This document shows, piece by piece, positions 18,213-25,773 of a stretch of DNA of 64,000 nucleotides. Position 1 is the stretch's first letter. Each line of letters starts with the position of its first letter. The position numbers were made by a program, and so were the translations under genes. The notes below the pieces were generated by a model. It had not been told where the DNA came from. It made no database searches and worked only from the letters and a program-made list of their open reading frames with translations. Source of the DNA: Vibrio tapetis subsp. tapetis (lineage in GTDB: Bacteria; Pseudomonadota; Gammaproteobacteria; Enterobacterales; Vibrionaceae); the NCBI RefSeq assembly GCF_900233005.1, contig NZ_LT960611.1, positions 558,001-622,000 on the forward strand, read 5' to 3'.

Positions 18213-18245
18213 TTATGTAGCAAGAAGGCCGTTCTTGCTACATAA
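18213..18245. terminator. Bidirectional terminator-like hairpin
   Basis: Perfect 14-bp stem (TTATGTAGCAAGAA paired with TTCTTGCTACATAA) around the loop GGCCG, lying between the convergent ankyrin-type gene and the methyltransferase gene. There is no long T-run, but position and stability fit a two-way terminator. Confidence 0.65.
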
Positions 18246-18247
18246 GC

Positions 18248-20278
18248 TCATCCATCAATCAGTCTCCAACCACTCACTTTCTTATTCTCTTTCTCTAACA
18301 GTACGTGGTATTCCATTGCCGTGAGCAGGCTCTCTTTGTCGGTGTCGTAGTCCAAGAGTTTGGCTAGGCGTTTATCAAAGCTTTGTTGCTTTTTAAAGTT
18401 CGGATCTTGGTTTGAAATATAGAGACTTTTGTTGAGTAGTGGTGGTCTTCGTTTTTCGTCTACGTAGTCAAAAAAGTCGATTTCTTGATCGGCCATTTTG
18501 ATTTTGATCCGCTCAACTAAGAAAGGAACGGATTTCCCCGCAAAGTCATCGTAGTTGGTTAAGGTGAGCTTACCGGATGATATATGAATTTTAATTAGGT
18601 CAATGGCTTCGTCCAGTTCGCCATACATTTGTAACCCAGCCCCCACGTAGGCGCGTAACAAGAGTGGAAGTGAATCTAAGTACTCTTTATGGAAGATCAA
18701 AGAGTGGCCAGTGTTAAGTATGCTTGCCGGTAAGATTTGGTTAGCTTTAATGCACTGCGCTTCTAATAGTTCTGTGTCGGCAATGGCAAATAGCAGTTCA
18801 GTAGCAAGGTTTAACCCGGTGCTGTATTCACCAAATAGCGCTTTGATGTCGCGTTTTAGTTCGTCTGGTTGTTGGGTGTAGGGTTTTCGTTTTTCAAATA
18901 ACCCCATGGCGAAGTACAACAGTAAGTCTTCTTTACGCGCTTTTTCGGCTTTAGAGAACTCTTGTGTGTCGTATAGATCTTCTAGTAGCGAGAATACTTT
19001 TTTGTGGGAGCCTACTAATTCACGGATCTGCTGTGTGTGTTCAAATTCTTCATTGGATGGGATTCGGCCTAACTCTAGGCAGCGGCTCCAAAAGTCATCA
19101 AACAGGCTTTGGTTTTGAGTGATCACCAGTTTGGCTTTGTCTTTTGCTTCAACAGGCTGCGGGGAGGTGAGTTGCTTCCAGTTATGGTGTCGCTTGTATT
19201 TGCTTTGCAGGTATTGTTGCTCTTCTAGTTTGTCTTTGAATAGGTAGAAGATACCAGGAGCAACGGGGATTGCTTCTTCTTGTAAGCTGCGTTCTAGATA
19301 AGATTTAATCTCAGATTGTGCATAATATTTTTGGAAGGTGTTGCGAGAGGTAATCACGCCGTCTTTATACGGTTTGAATTGGGCCATATAACTTTCATTG
19401 GCGAGCATGACAGAGACAACTAAAAATTTGTTTGTTAATTCCCAAGCACCAAGTAGGGCGTCTAGTCTTTCATCTTGGTCTTCAATTACGTTAAGTACAA
19501 AGCCCATGTTTACGATGTCTGATGTTACTTTGTCGGCATCGGGGCGGAAATTTGGGTCCCAGCCTATGGCATCTAGGCCGTGTGCTTCTAACTCGCGTAG
19601 GTCGTCGCCTCGGCCGCAGCCATAGTCAAAAATGGTATGGTGGCCTTCTAAATAGCCGTGCTTTACTAGGGTTTTCATTGGCGCAGAAAGGTCATGACGA
19701 ACAATAGCGGTTCTGTGCCTGTCTATGCCTTGTTCGAATTCTTCGTTGTGGTTTTTAAAGGTAGAGCTTCTGAACAGCCGTCCATCAACCAGCTCATAGC
19801 CGTGTTTTTCGATTAGGTTAAGCCAAGATCGTTGAAAGCCGATTAAGCGGCTATTTTGATATAAGCCCGCGTTCTCGCCTTCTTGCGTTAATGAGGTGAA
19901 ATGTTCGTAGTATTCGCTATTAGGCAAAATCATGGTTTCTTTACGGTGGAGAATCGGCGGGTTATCCGACTCCTGATAGCGTGTGATTTTGTGGCTAAGC
20001 TTTGTTAAGTCCACGTTTAAGCTTTGCTTTAATGCAGGGTAGGAGTCGGTATAGAAATCGGGATAGCTGAGCAAAGACAAGCGAAATTCTTTTTTAAACA
20101 GTTTCACTATGTCCCAGTTTGAATCTTCTAAGCTTACGGCTTTTGCAACCGCAGGGATGAACTGAGCAAGCTGGCCGGGTAGGCTGCTGAATGCGTCTTT
20201 ATGAAGGTACACTGCATCAGGCAGTTGTTTACCTGTTTTTGCTTTTGTGACTAATTCCGAGAAAAGTTTTGCATCCAT
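18248..20278 (-). CDS. DNA phosphorothioation-associated putative methyltransferase
   Basis: Member of the dnd-linked putative methyltransferase family. An N-terminal region (GKQLPDAVYLHKDAF) leads to RHRTAIVRHDLSAPMKTLV, then a SAM-binding core with FDYGCGRGDDLRELEAHG (motif I), AIGWDPNFRP, and VNMGFVLNVIEDQDERLDAL, the family signature. The frame is open up to an ATG at 20377, but that start would overlap the upstream gene by 71 bases. The ATG at 20278 (MDAKLFSELVTKAKTGKQLP) fits the family start and leaves a 28-base gap, so it is preferred, giving 676 residues. The reaction and substrate are unknown. It sits downstream of a conserved-looking partner gene and belongs to the phosphorothioation island. 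Confidence 0.88.
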   Translation of the reverse strand: MDAKLFSELVTKAKTGKQLPDAVYLHKDAFSSLPGQLAQFIPAVAKAVSLEDSNWDIVKLFKKEFRLSLLSYPDFYTDSYPALKQSLNVDLTKLSHKITRYQESDNPPILHRKETMILPNSEYYEHFTSLTQEGENAGLYQNSRLIGFQRSWLNLIEKHGYELVDGRLFRSSTFKNHNEEFEQGIDRHRTAIVRHDLSAPMKTLVKHGYLEGHHTIFDYGCGRGDDLRELEAHGLDAIGWDPNFRPDADKVTSDIVNMGFVLNVIEDQDERLDALLGAWELTNKFLVVSVMLANESYMAQFKPYKDGVITSRNTFQKYYAQSEIKSYLERSLQEEAIPVAPGIFYLFKDKLEEQQYLQSKYKRHHNWKQLTSPQPVEAKDKAKLVITQNQSLFDDFWSRCLELGRIPSNEEFEHTQQIRELVGSHKKVFSLLEDLYDTQEFSKAEKARKEDLLLYFAMGLFEKRKPYTQQPDELKRDIKALFGEYSTGLNLATELLFAIADTELLEAQCIKANQILPASILNTGHSLIFHKEYLDSLPLLLRAYVGAGLQMYGELDEAIDLIKIHISSGKLTLTNYDDFAGKSVPFLVERIKIKMADQEIDFFDYVDEKRRPPLLNKSLYISNQDPNFKKQQSFDKRLAKLLDYDTDKESLLTAMEYHVLLEKENKKVSGWRLIDG

Positions 20279-20306
20279 GATATGAGCCGCTGACCGTTTT
20301 TTTTGA

Positions 20307-20855
20307 TTATACGTTATCAAAAAGATCGCGTGTGGCTTCCCCAATCGCGCTTTTTCCATTAACGCGACGTCCGTCACTTCGAGTGTTTCGAATTAGGGCA
20401 TATTTTGCTTGTTCGGGACCAATGCTTATGTGTAATGGTTTGTTTTTGCCATAAAAGTAAAGCCGATCGTAGTTCAAGTTTTCAGTGATGAAACGAGCGA
20501 TTTCGTCCATTTTGCTTTCAAAACCTTCGACTAAAATGTCGCAAGATGCGCCTTCTCGTTTGCAAATACGGTTGCCACGAGAGTTCAATTCAGATGAAGC
20601 GTGTTGATCGAGAGTCGGGCCCATATCACCAGGGCTGTGTTTATTTAGGTAGCAAAGCAGGTCATGGGATGTAAAGCCGTAGGTGATGGTCACTTTCCCT
20701 TGTTCGTCCTCTATTTTTACTAGCATTTCGCTAAGCTGCTTGAGGTATACAAGGCTCTGATTGGCCTTCGGCTTGTTATTGCCTTTGAAGTTAGGGTGTT
20801 TGTGCTGCGGCCAATTGCACAGTTTTTCTAGTTGTTTTGAATTTTTCTGCGCCAT
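20307..20855 (-). CDS. Hypothetical protein co-transcribed with the phosphorothioation methyltransferase
   Basis: 182 residues, soluble, with no signal peptide. The C-terminal half (RLYFYGKNKPLHISIGPEQ, then RVNGKSAIGEATRDLF) has a HISIGP pattern faintly like M15/DD-peptidase-fold proteins, but no complete zinc site is seen. It lies 28 bases upstream of the preferred methyltransferase start, in the same direction. The pairing suggests a shared role in the phosphorothioation island. Function unknown. Confidence 0.65.
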   Translation of the reverse strand: MAQKNSKQLEKLCNWPQHKHPNFKGNNKPKANQSLVYLKQLSEMLVKIEDEQGKVTITYGFTSHDLLCYLNKHSPGDMGPTLDQHASSELNSRGNRICKREGASCDILVEGFESKMDEIARFITENLNYDRLYFYGKNKPLHISIGPEQAKYALIRNTRSDGRRVNGKSAIGEATRDLFDNV

Positions 20856-21013
20856 TAAATCCTCGTTCCAGTAAGCGGGATCATTTCATTGAGTGAACAG
20901 TTTACTGCATGTTTATTGGGTCTTAGAGCGATCTCGAGCTTATTTCTTGATATTAATTTATGGTCTAAATGTCCTCGTTTTGCTTCAAGCCTACTTATAC
21001 TTAGCTGGGTAAA

Positions 21014-21937
21014 GTGAATAGGTTGAGGTTAAGCATGTTTTTGACGGTTGCATTGATATTACTCGCAATATTAGGTTATTTGGCTCAAACGACGGGTCTT
21101 TGTATGGTTCGTGGTGTCAATGAAGCACAAAATGGCAAGCCGTTGTTTTTAATGGCTATATTGTTGAGCGGATCATTTGCGTGGTTGGGAGCGATTGTTT
21201 CCTATTTCTCCGGTATAGCAATGAGTCCGTTTGCTTTTAATGCGTCTGTTTTTTCTGTGGTTGGGGGGCTGTTGTTTGGTATGGGAGCCGCATTCAATAA
21301 TGGCTGTGGTGTATCGACGATCAGTAAACTGGCGAGAGGGCAGTTTGCCATGATAGCAACGGTGACAGGCTGGTTTTTGGGGTGGATCGCATTTGCAGTT
21401 TTAACGCCTATTTTATCAACAACGCAATTAGACATTACTCCTGAATTTCAAAATATAGGGTTAGCTCTGGTTTCGCTGATTGTCGTTTTATGCATCTATC
21501 GTATGGATCGTGTTAATCGTAGGCTCTGGTTGGTAATGATGGTTATTGGCGTAATGGCCAGTTTGGTCTTTTTGTATGAACCTAAATGGACGCCTAGTGG
21601 TTTGCTAAAAGATGTGAGTTTGGGTGTGTGGTATGGGGATGCATCGTTGTGGCCGTCTGCAGAGCGGTTTTTACTCATCGGCAGTCTACTCATTGGTATG
21701 TTTTCGGCGGCCATTCATAAAAAGTCTTTTGAAGTCGAGCTAGTGGGTATGCGTGGTGCGACTAAACACTTGTTTGCTGGTGTGTTAATGGGCATTGGCG
21801 CTGTACTAGCAAGTGGAGGAAACGATACTCAATTATTACTCGCACTTCCTGCCTTTTCTCCGGCGGGTCTGCTTAGCGTGATATCCATGTTATTGGGCAT
21901 TTACATTGGTCGCCGAGTTGTGCTTTTGATCCAATAG
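21014..21937 (+). CDS. YeeE/YedE-family sulfur permease
   Basis: 307 residues, about 9 hydrophobic segments. Family motifs: TTGLCMVRGVNEA (about 27-39), FGMGAAFNNGCGVSTISKLARGQ with its central Cys (about 89-111), and GIGAVLASGGNDTQLL (about 260-275). YeeE-type proteins carry thiosulfate or related sulfur compounds through conserved cysteines. GTG at 21014 gives MNRLRLS; an ATG at 21035 (MFLTVALIL) has a better GAGG ribosome site and is the alternative. Its place beside a sulfur-modification island is suggestive, but it may be an unrelated chromosomal gene. Confidence 0.8.
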   Translation: MNRLRLSMFLTVALILLAILGYLAQTTGLCMVRGVNEAQNGKPLFLMAILLSGSFAWLGAIVSYFSGIAMSPFAFNASVFSVVGGLLFGMGAAFNNGCGVSTISKLARGQFAMIATVTGWFLGWIAFAVLTPILSTTQLDITPEFQNIGLALVSLIVVLCIYRMDRVNRRLWLVMMVIGVMASLVFLYEPKWTPSGLLKDVSLGVWYGDASLWPSAERFLLIGSLLIGMFSAAIHKKSFEVELVGMRGATKHLFAGVLMGIGAVLASGGNDTQLLLALPAFSPAGLLSVISMLLGIYIGRRVVLLIQ

Positions 21938-22196
21938 GTTTCTCTCTATTGCTCATATGGGTCATAGCAATTAACTCAACCATAAATTACACAAACGCGT
22001 GAAGCGTGCCGCTACTTTTCTAACCTCTCTTTAATCAGTCTATTCGTCCCTATTTTATTCGTTTATCTTATGCCTGATATTTCATTTATTGGGATGGATT
22101 CAGTTGTTATGGAAAAACTCATGGCCTTTATCGAGGAAGGTTATATGTCTGGTATTGATTATTTTGGTTGCACTATTAATAAAGGAGGCGAGTGCG

Positions 22197-22679
22197 ATGT
22201 TTTGGCCGTTTAAGCGTTATGACGTAGAGATGTCGCCACGTGTGGCTGGGCGAGTTATGGATGGTGATAAGCCTGTCGTTGGGATCGAAGTCTTTAGGGT
22301 GTTGGTTTATCAAGGATATAAAAAAGGAAAAGAGTTACGAGCTTCGACAGTAACAGACTCAAAAGGCAGATTCGAGTTTTCAGAATTAATGGTTCGCTCT
22401 CGGTATCCAGGAGATATTTTTGGGCAAAACTTTGGTGTCTATCAAGGCGTTTATTTAGACGACGGGCCGGAAGTGACGTATCTGTGGTCGACGAACAAGC
22501 CGCCTCATCATATTGCTACCTTGGCTAAGTTAATTTCGAATTTGGATTGTGAAATCAAAGCGAAAGAAAAGGATTATGAAATTGATGTCTTGGCGGAGGG
22601 AGGTCGGCGAGAGCAGCCAATTACATCTATTTGCGTATGGAATAACACTTACTTGAAAAATATATCGAAGCACTTATAA
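22197..22679 (+). CDS. Carboxypeptidase-regulatory-like (DUF6795-type) protein
   Basis: 160 residues from the ATG at 22197, chosen because AAAGGAGG lies 8 bases upstream. The frame is open further upstream to a TTG at 22089, which would add a hydrophobic segment. It begins MFWPFKRYDVEMSPRVAGRV, then GVEVFRV-like and STVTDSKGRFEF, a beta-sandwich pattern seen in carboxypeptidase-regulatory-like domains. It lies 36 bases before the lipase gene in the same direction, so it may be an accessory or adaptor protein for that effector. The family name is from memory and tentative. Confidence 0.6.
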   Translation: MFWPFKRYDVEMSPRVAGRVMDGDKPVVGIEVFRVLVYQGYKKGKELRASTVTDSKGRFEFSELMVRSRYPGDIFGQNFGVYQGVYLDDGPEVTYLWSTNKPPHHIATLAKLISNLDCEIKAKEKDYEIDVLAEGGRREQPITSICVWNNTYLKNISKHL

Positions 22680-22715
22680 ATTTAGGCATGAAATTTAATC
22701 TAAATGGGATATTTA

Positions 22716-23876
22716 ATGACAACACTTTCTCCAAAAATTGCTTCTCAATTGGCGTTCGCTGCATATGGCGCAATGAATATTTCAAAAGGCATTAAACTAG
22801 CCGTTGGTGATGAAACAAAGAGAAATTTCAGTTTCGACCTAACCAATACAGTCAAAGGTACGACGGGTGGTTTCTTTTGGCGGCAAGAAACAGGCTTCGC
22901 GTTACTTGGAAAAGGTATCAGTCAGAAGCACAAGAATGATCATGTGATTGCTATTCGTGGTTCTCAAAGTGTAGCTGATGGCTTAACCGATATGACTTGC
23001 CACACTGCGGGCGGAGACTCCGGTAGTAAAGTTCACACTGGATTCCAGCGTACATTTGCCTCCATGCGGCCTGCTTTGGCGCGTTACTTAAGACAAACAG
23101 GTGCTGGGCAAAAAAACAGTGTGGTGCACTGTGTTGGGCATAGTTTAGGGGGCGCAGTTGCATCTTTGGTTGCGGACTGGATTAAGTTCTCGCCTGAGTT
23201 TAAGGGCAAGGTGTATTTGTATACGTTTGGCTCGCCTCGTGTTGGGCTTAGGGGCTTTTCTGTAAATACCACCGGGCGAGTGGACAAAATGTTTCGTTGT
23301 GTACATGGCGGTGACCCTGTGCCGAAAGTACCGGTATGGCCTTTTTTTCATGCGCCTTACAATGGGCAGGAGTATCTACTTAATAGGCAGCAAGGGTTTC
23401 ATCCGGCTTCTCACTCAATGGAGAGTGGGCCTGGTTATTTAAATACCGCTGATCATGGTTCGTGGGATACGATCAATAGTCAAGTTACATCAAATATTCG
23501 CCAGCGAGTTGTACTTAATTATCAAAATCGCGTGCAGGCGAGTGGCTCGGCAACTTGGGCTGATAAAATCGGTGCGGCATTAATGACGGTTTTAGTCGAT
23601 GGTGGGTATGCTGCAATGGTGGGTGTACTTCAAGCTACAGGTACCAGTATAGGCACCGTTTATGACACCGTTGCTCGCTCGCTAGTTTCAATAACCAAGC
23701 TCTCTGTGGCTTTGTCGGATCAAGTTAAGGGTCTACTCGGGCATATGTTGGTGTTCGCTGGTAAAGGAGCGAATGTTTCGATTAAATTTACCGAGCGTTT
23801 TGTTCGTTGGGTATTTGAAGTCATGCTGAGCAAAGTAAATAAAGCGGCCAAGATGGCACTCGGTAGAAATGTTTAG
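22716..23876 (+). CDS. Class 3 lipase family protein, putative antibacterial effector
   Basis: Alpha/beta-hydrolase of the lipase class 3 family. Nucleophile elbow VGHSLGGAVASLVADW (Ser about 139), catalytic Asp in HGGDPVPKVP (about 198-201), and candidate catalytic His residues in PASHSME and TADHGSW downstream. An oxyanion-side motif AIRGSQSVADGLTD lies at about 76-89. ATG at 22716 (MTTLSPKIASQ) is preferred over 22704 because GGGA lies 8 bases upstream. No signal peptide is present. The C-terminal third has amphipathic or weakly hydrophobic helices (VSITKLSVALSDQVKGLL) that could insert in membranes. Followed by an ankyrin-type membrane protein, it fits a type VI-type phospholipase effector with immunity, but no secretion genes are in the window. 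Confidence 0.75.
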   Translation: MTTLSPKIASQLAFAAYGAMNISKGIKLAVGDETKRNFSFDLTNTVKGTTGGFFWRQETGFALLGKGISQKHKNDHVIAIRGSQSVADGLTDMTCHTAGGDSGSKVHTGFQRTFASMRPALARYLRQTGAGQKNSVVHCVGHSLGGAVASLVADWIKFSPEFKGKVYLYTFGSPRVGLRGFSVNTTGRVDKMFRCVHGGDPVPKVPVWPFFHAPYNGQEYLLNRQQGFHPASHSMESGPGYLNTADHGSWDTINSQVTSNIRQRVVLNYQNRVQASGSATWADKIGAALMTVLVDGGYAAMVGVLQATGTSIGTVYDTVARSLVSITKLSVALSDQVKGLLGHMLVFAGKGANVSIKFTERFVRWVFEVMLSKVNKAAKMALGRNV

Positions 23877-23917
23877 TAGAGGCTTAGAACCGAAGAATAT
23901 AGGTGAACCAAATAGCT

Positions 23918-24427
23918 ATGATAAGAAATAACGTTGGCAAATTATTGATGGTTGTTTGTTTTGGCCTACTTATTACGATCGGAAGTTCAATTAATGAAGA
24001 GCATTTGATGCTGTGTGTCATGGAGGTGGATCTCTTTGGGGCAAGTCCATCTCAGTGTTTGTGGGTTATCGAGGCATTTGGGCCAAGTAAAGAGCTCTTA
24101 AACACTGTTAAAAATGACTGGACGTTAGTTGGGATACTTAGTTTTACTTCGCCAGAAGTATTAGCGATGGCACAATTGTTTATTGATCACGGCATTGATG
24201 TTAATGCGCCACAGATCGTGTTGGATAGAAAGTTGCTTCCGATTCATAGTTCGATATTGAGCGGGGAGCTAGAGGCGTTCAATTTATTGATTGAGAACGG
24301 CGCAGATATCCTGCTGGTTGGGGAAGTTAGCCACGGCAATGCTTTACAGTTTGCATATCTATTACAAGATATTAACCCTGTAGGAGTACGGGAAGAGATG
24401 ATTGCCGTTATGGAGGCGCTGGACTAG
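23918..24427 (+). CDS. Membrane-anchored ankyrin-repeat protein, putative lipase immunity
   Basis: 169 residues from ATG 23918 (AGGTGA upstream); a GTG at 23903 is an alternative start. One N-terminal hydrophobic segment (LLMVVCFGLLITIGSS) would hold the rest outside the cytoplasm. Two Cys (LCVMEVD, SQCLWVIE) and ankyrin-like repeats (MAQLFIDHGIDVN; AFNLLIENGADI) follow. Paralog of 17678-18193. It comes just after the lipase gene, and periplasmic anchored immunity proteins are usual for lipase effectors that act on membranes from the periplasm. Confidence 0.72.
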   Translation: MIRNNVGKLLMVVCFGLLITIGSSINEEHLMLCVMEVDLFGASPSQCLWVIEAFGPSKELLNTVKNDWTLVGILSFTSPEVLAMAQLFIDHGIDVNAPQIVLDRKLLPIHSSILSGELEAFNLLIENGADILLVGEVSHGNALQFAYLLQDINPVGVREEMIAVMEALD

Positions 24428-24558
24428 TTACCTCTGAGTATTGGAATACGTATTACCCAAATGACATTACCTGACAATAACCAGACATATTTGTCGCGTA
24501 AATAGCATTAGAATGGCTTAAAGGAATTGTTGGCCGGCTAGGATACGTTGATACCATT

Positions 24559-25704
24559 ATGAATGACAAAATTGATAGCAATCTCGATAACCCAGAAGAG
24601 CTCGAGCGTTTTTACCGACAATCCCCACAGCAATTTGAGCAGCAGCTCAACGCCAGCCTTGGTCAAAACCCTTCAAACCTAGTATTGCGAGTGTGGCACG
24701 CTCTTTTGAATTATCGTCCTGAAGAGATGATAAGGTTTTCTATTTTGTCTGTTCTGTTGTTATGTTTGTTCGCTAGCGTGTTCATAAAAATACCGATGTT
24801 GTTCGATATTAACGACGACTGGTTCTTCGAACGATTTTTATTTATGTCGGTCGCGTTACCGTTGTCGATTTATTTCTGCGAATTCTCGCTTAAACAGCGA
24901 ATCAGTCGGGTGTTACTTGGCGGTTTTGTGTTGTTTGCGTTGTATTTTGGTTTTGTACCGGAAAGTCTGGATTCAGACGCGTCAACCATGGCGTATATTC
25001 ATGGCCCGCTCTTGTTATTGTCTTTTATTGGGGTAAGTTTTGTTTCATCACAGTGGAAGCTTGCAGAAAGCAGGTTGAATTACGTTCGATATCTGGGCGA
25101 GGTTATGATTTATTCCATCCTGTTGCTCATTGGCGGCATGGTGCTTACCGGGTTGACGGTAGGGTTGTTTGAAGCGATAGGATGGGACATTCACACTTGG
25201 TATATAGATTATGTGGTTATGTCTGGCATTGTGTCGGCACCGATTGTGGCAACCTATATTTATGACCAAATGCTAAATAGGCAAAGTAAATTTGCTACCG
25301 TGTTGTCGAATGTGTTTTCGCCACTTCTTCTGTTCACCGTGTCGGCCTATTTATTGGCGTCTGTTAGCGACGGCAGTAACCCGTATTTAGACCGAGAGTT
25401 TTTAATTCTGTTTAATGGATTAATGCTTGTGGTGTGGGCCATTACGGTGTTTTCAATATCAGGTAAGTCATCTCATTCACGGGTCACTAAGATGGATTAC
25501 GTCAATATTGCGTTGATCGGTGTTACCCTCATTATCAATGCTATTGCTCTGTCGGCCATTGTGTATCGCTGGTGGGAATTTGGTGTGAGTTTCAATCGAA
25601 TTGTTGTAACCGGAGCAAACGTGCTGATATTCACCCATCTTTGCTTGATCTTAAGAGCGTATGTGCGCTGTTTAACAGGGAAAGGGACGTCTCATTATCG
25701 CTAA
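24559..25704 (+). CDS. DUF4153-like membrane protein, probably frameshifted near the C-terminus
   Basis: 381 residues as read. The N-terminus is charged and cytoplasmic (DNPEELERFYRQSPQQFEQQL). From about residue 58 there are about ten membrane segments. The frame ends in LTGKGTSHYR, which is unlike a membrane terminus. In the +2 frame the DNA at about 25684-25777 reads GRLIIANYLPVYSAWSAVVVF... ending FGWS-stop, a typical final membrane helix of this family. A frame-2 stop at 25673-25675 confines the switch to 25676-25704. A one-base indel (for instance in GGGAAAGGG) is therefore likely, and the original gene probably ended at 25777. Function unknown. Confidence 0.65.
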   Translation: MNDKIDSNLDNPEELERFYRQSPQQFEQQLNASLGQNPSNLVLRVWHALLNYRPEEMIRFSILSVLLLCLFASVFIKIPMLFDINDDWFFERFLFMSVALPLSIYFCEFSLKQRISRVLLGGFVLFALYFGFVPESLDSDASTMAYIHGPLLLLSFIGVSFVSSQWKLAESRLNYVRYLGEVMIYSILLLIGGMVLTGLTVGLFEAIGWDIHTWYIDYVVMSGIVSAPIVATYIYDQMLNRQSKFATVLSNVFSPLLLFTVSAYLLASVSDGSNPYLDREFLILFNGLMLVVWAITVFSISGKSSHSRVTKMDYVNIALIGVTLIINAIALSAIVYRWWEFGVSFNRIVVTGANVLIFTHLCLILRAYVRCLTGKGTSHYR

Positions 25705-25773
25705 CTATTTACCGGTTTATAGTGCTTGGTCTGCTGTTGTGGTTTTTGTGTTACCGATGGTGTTTGGTTGGTC

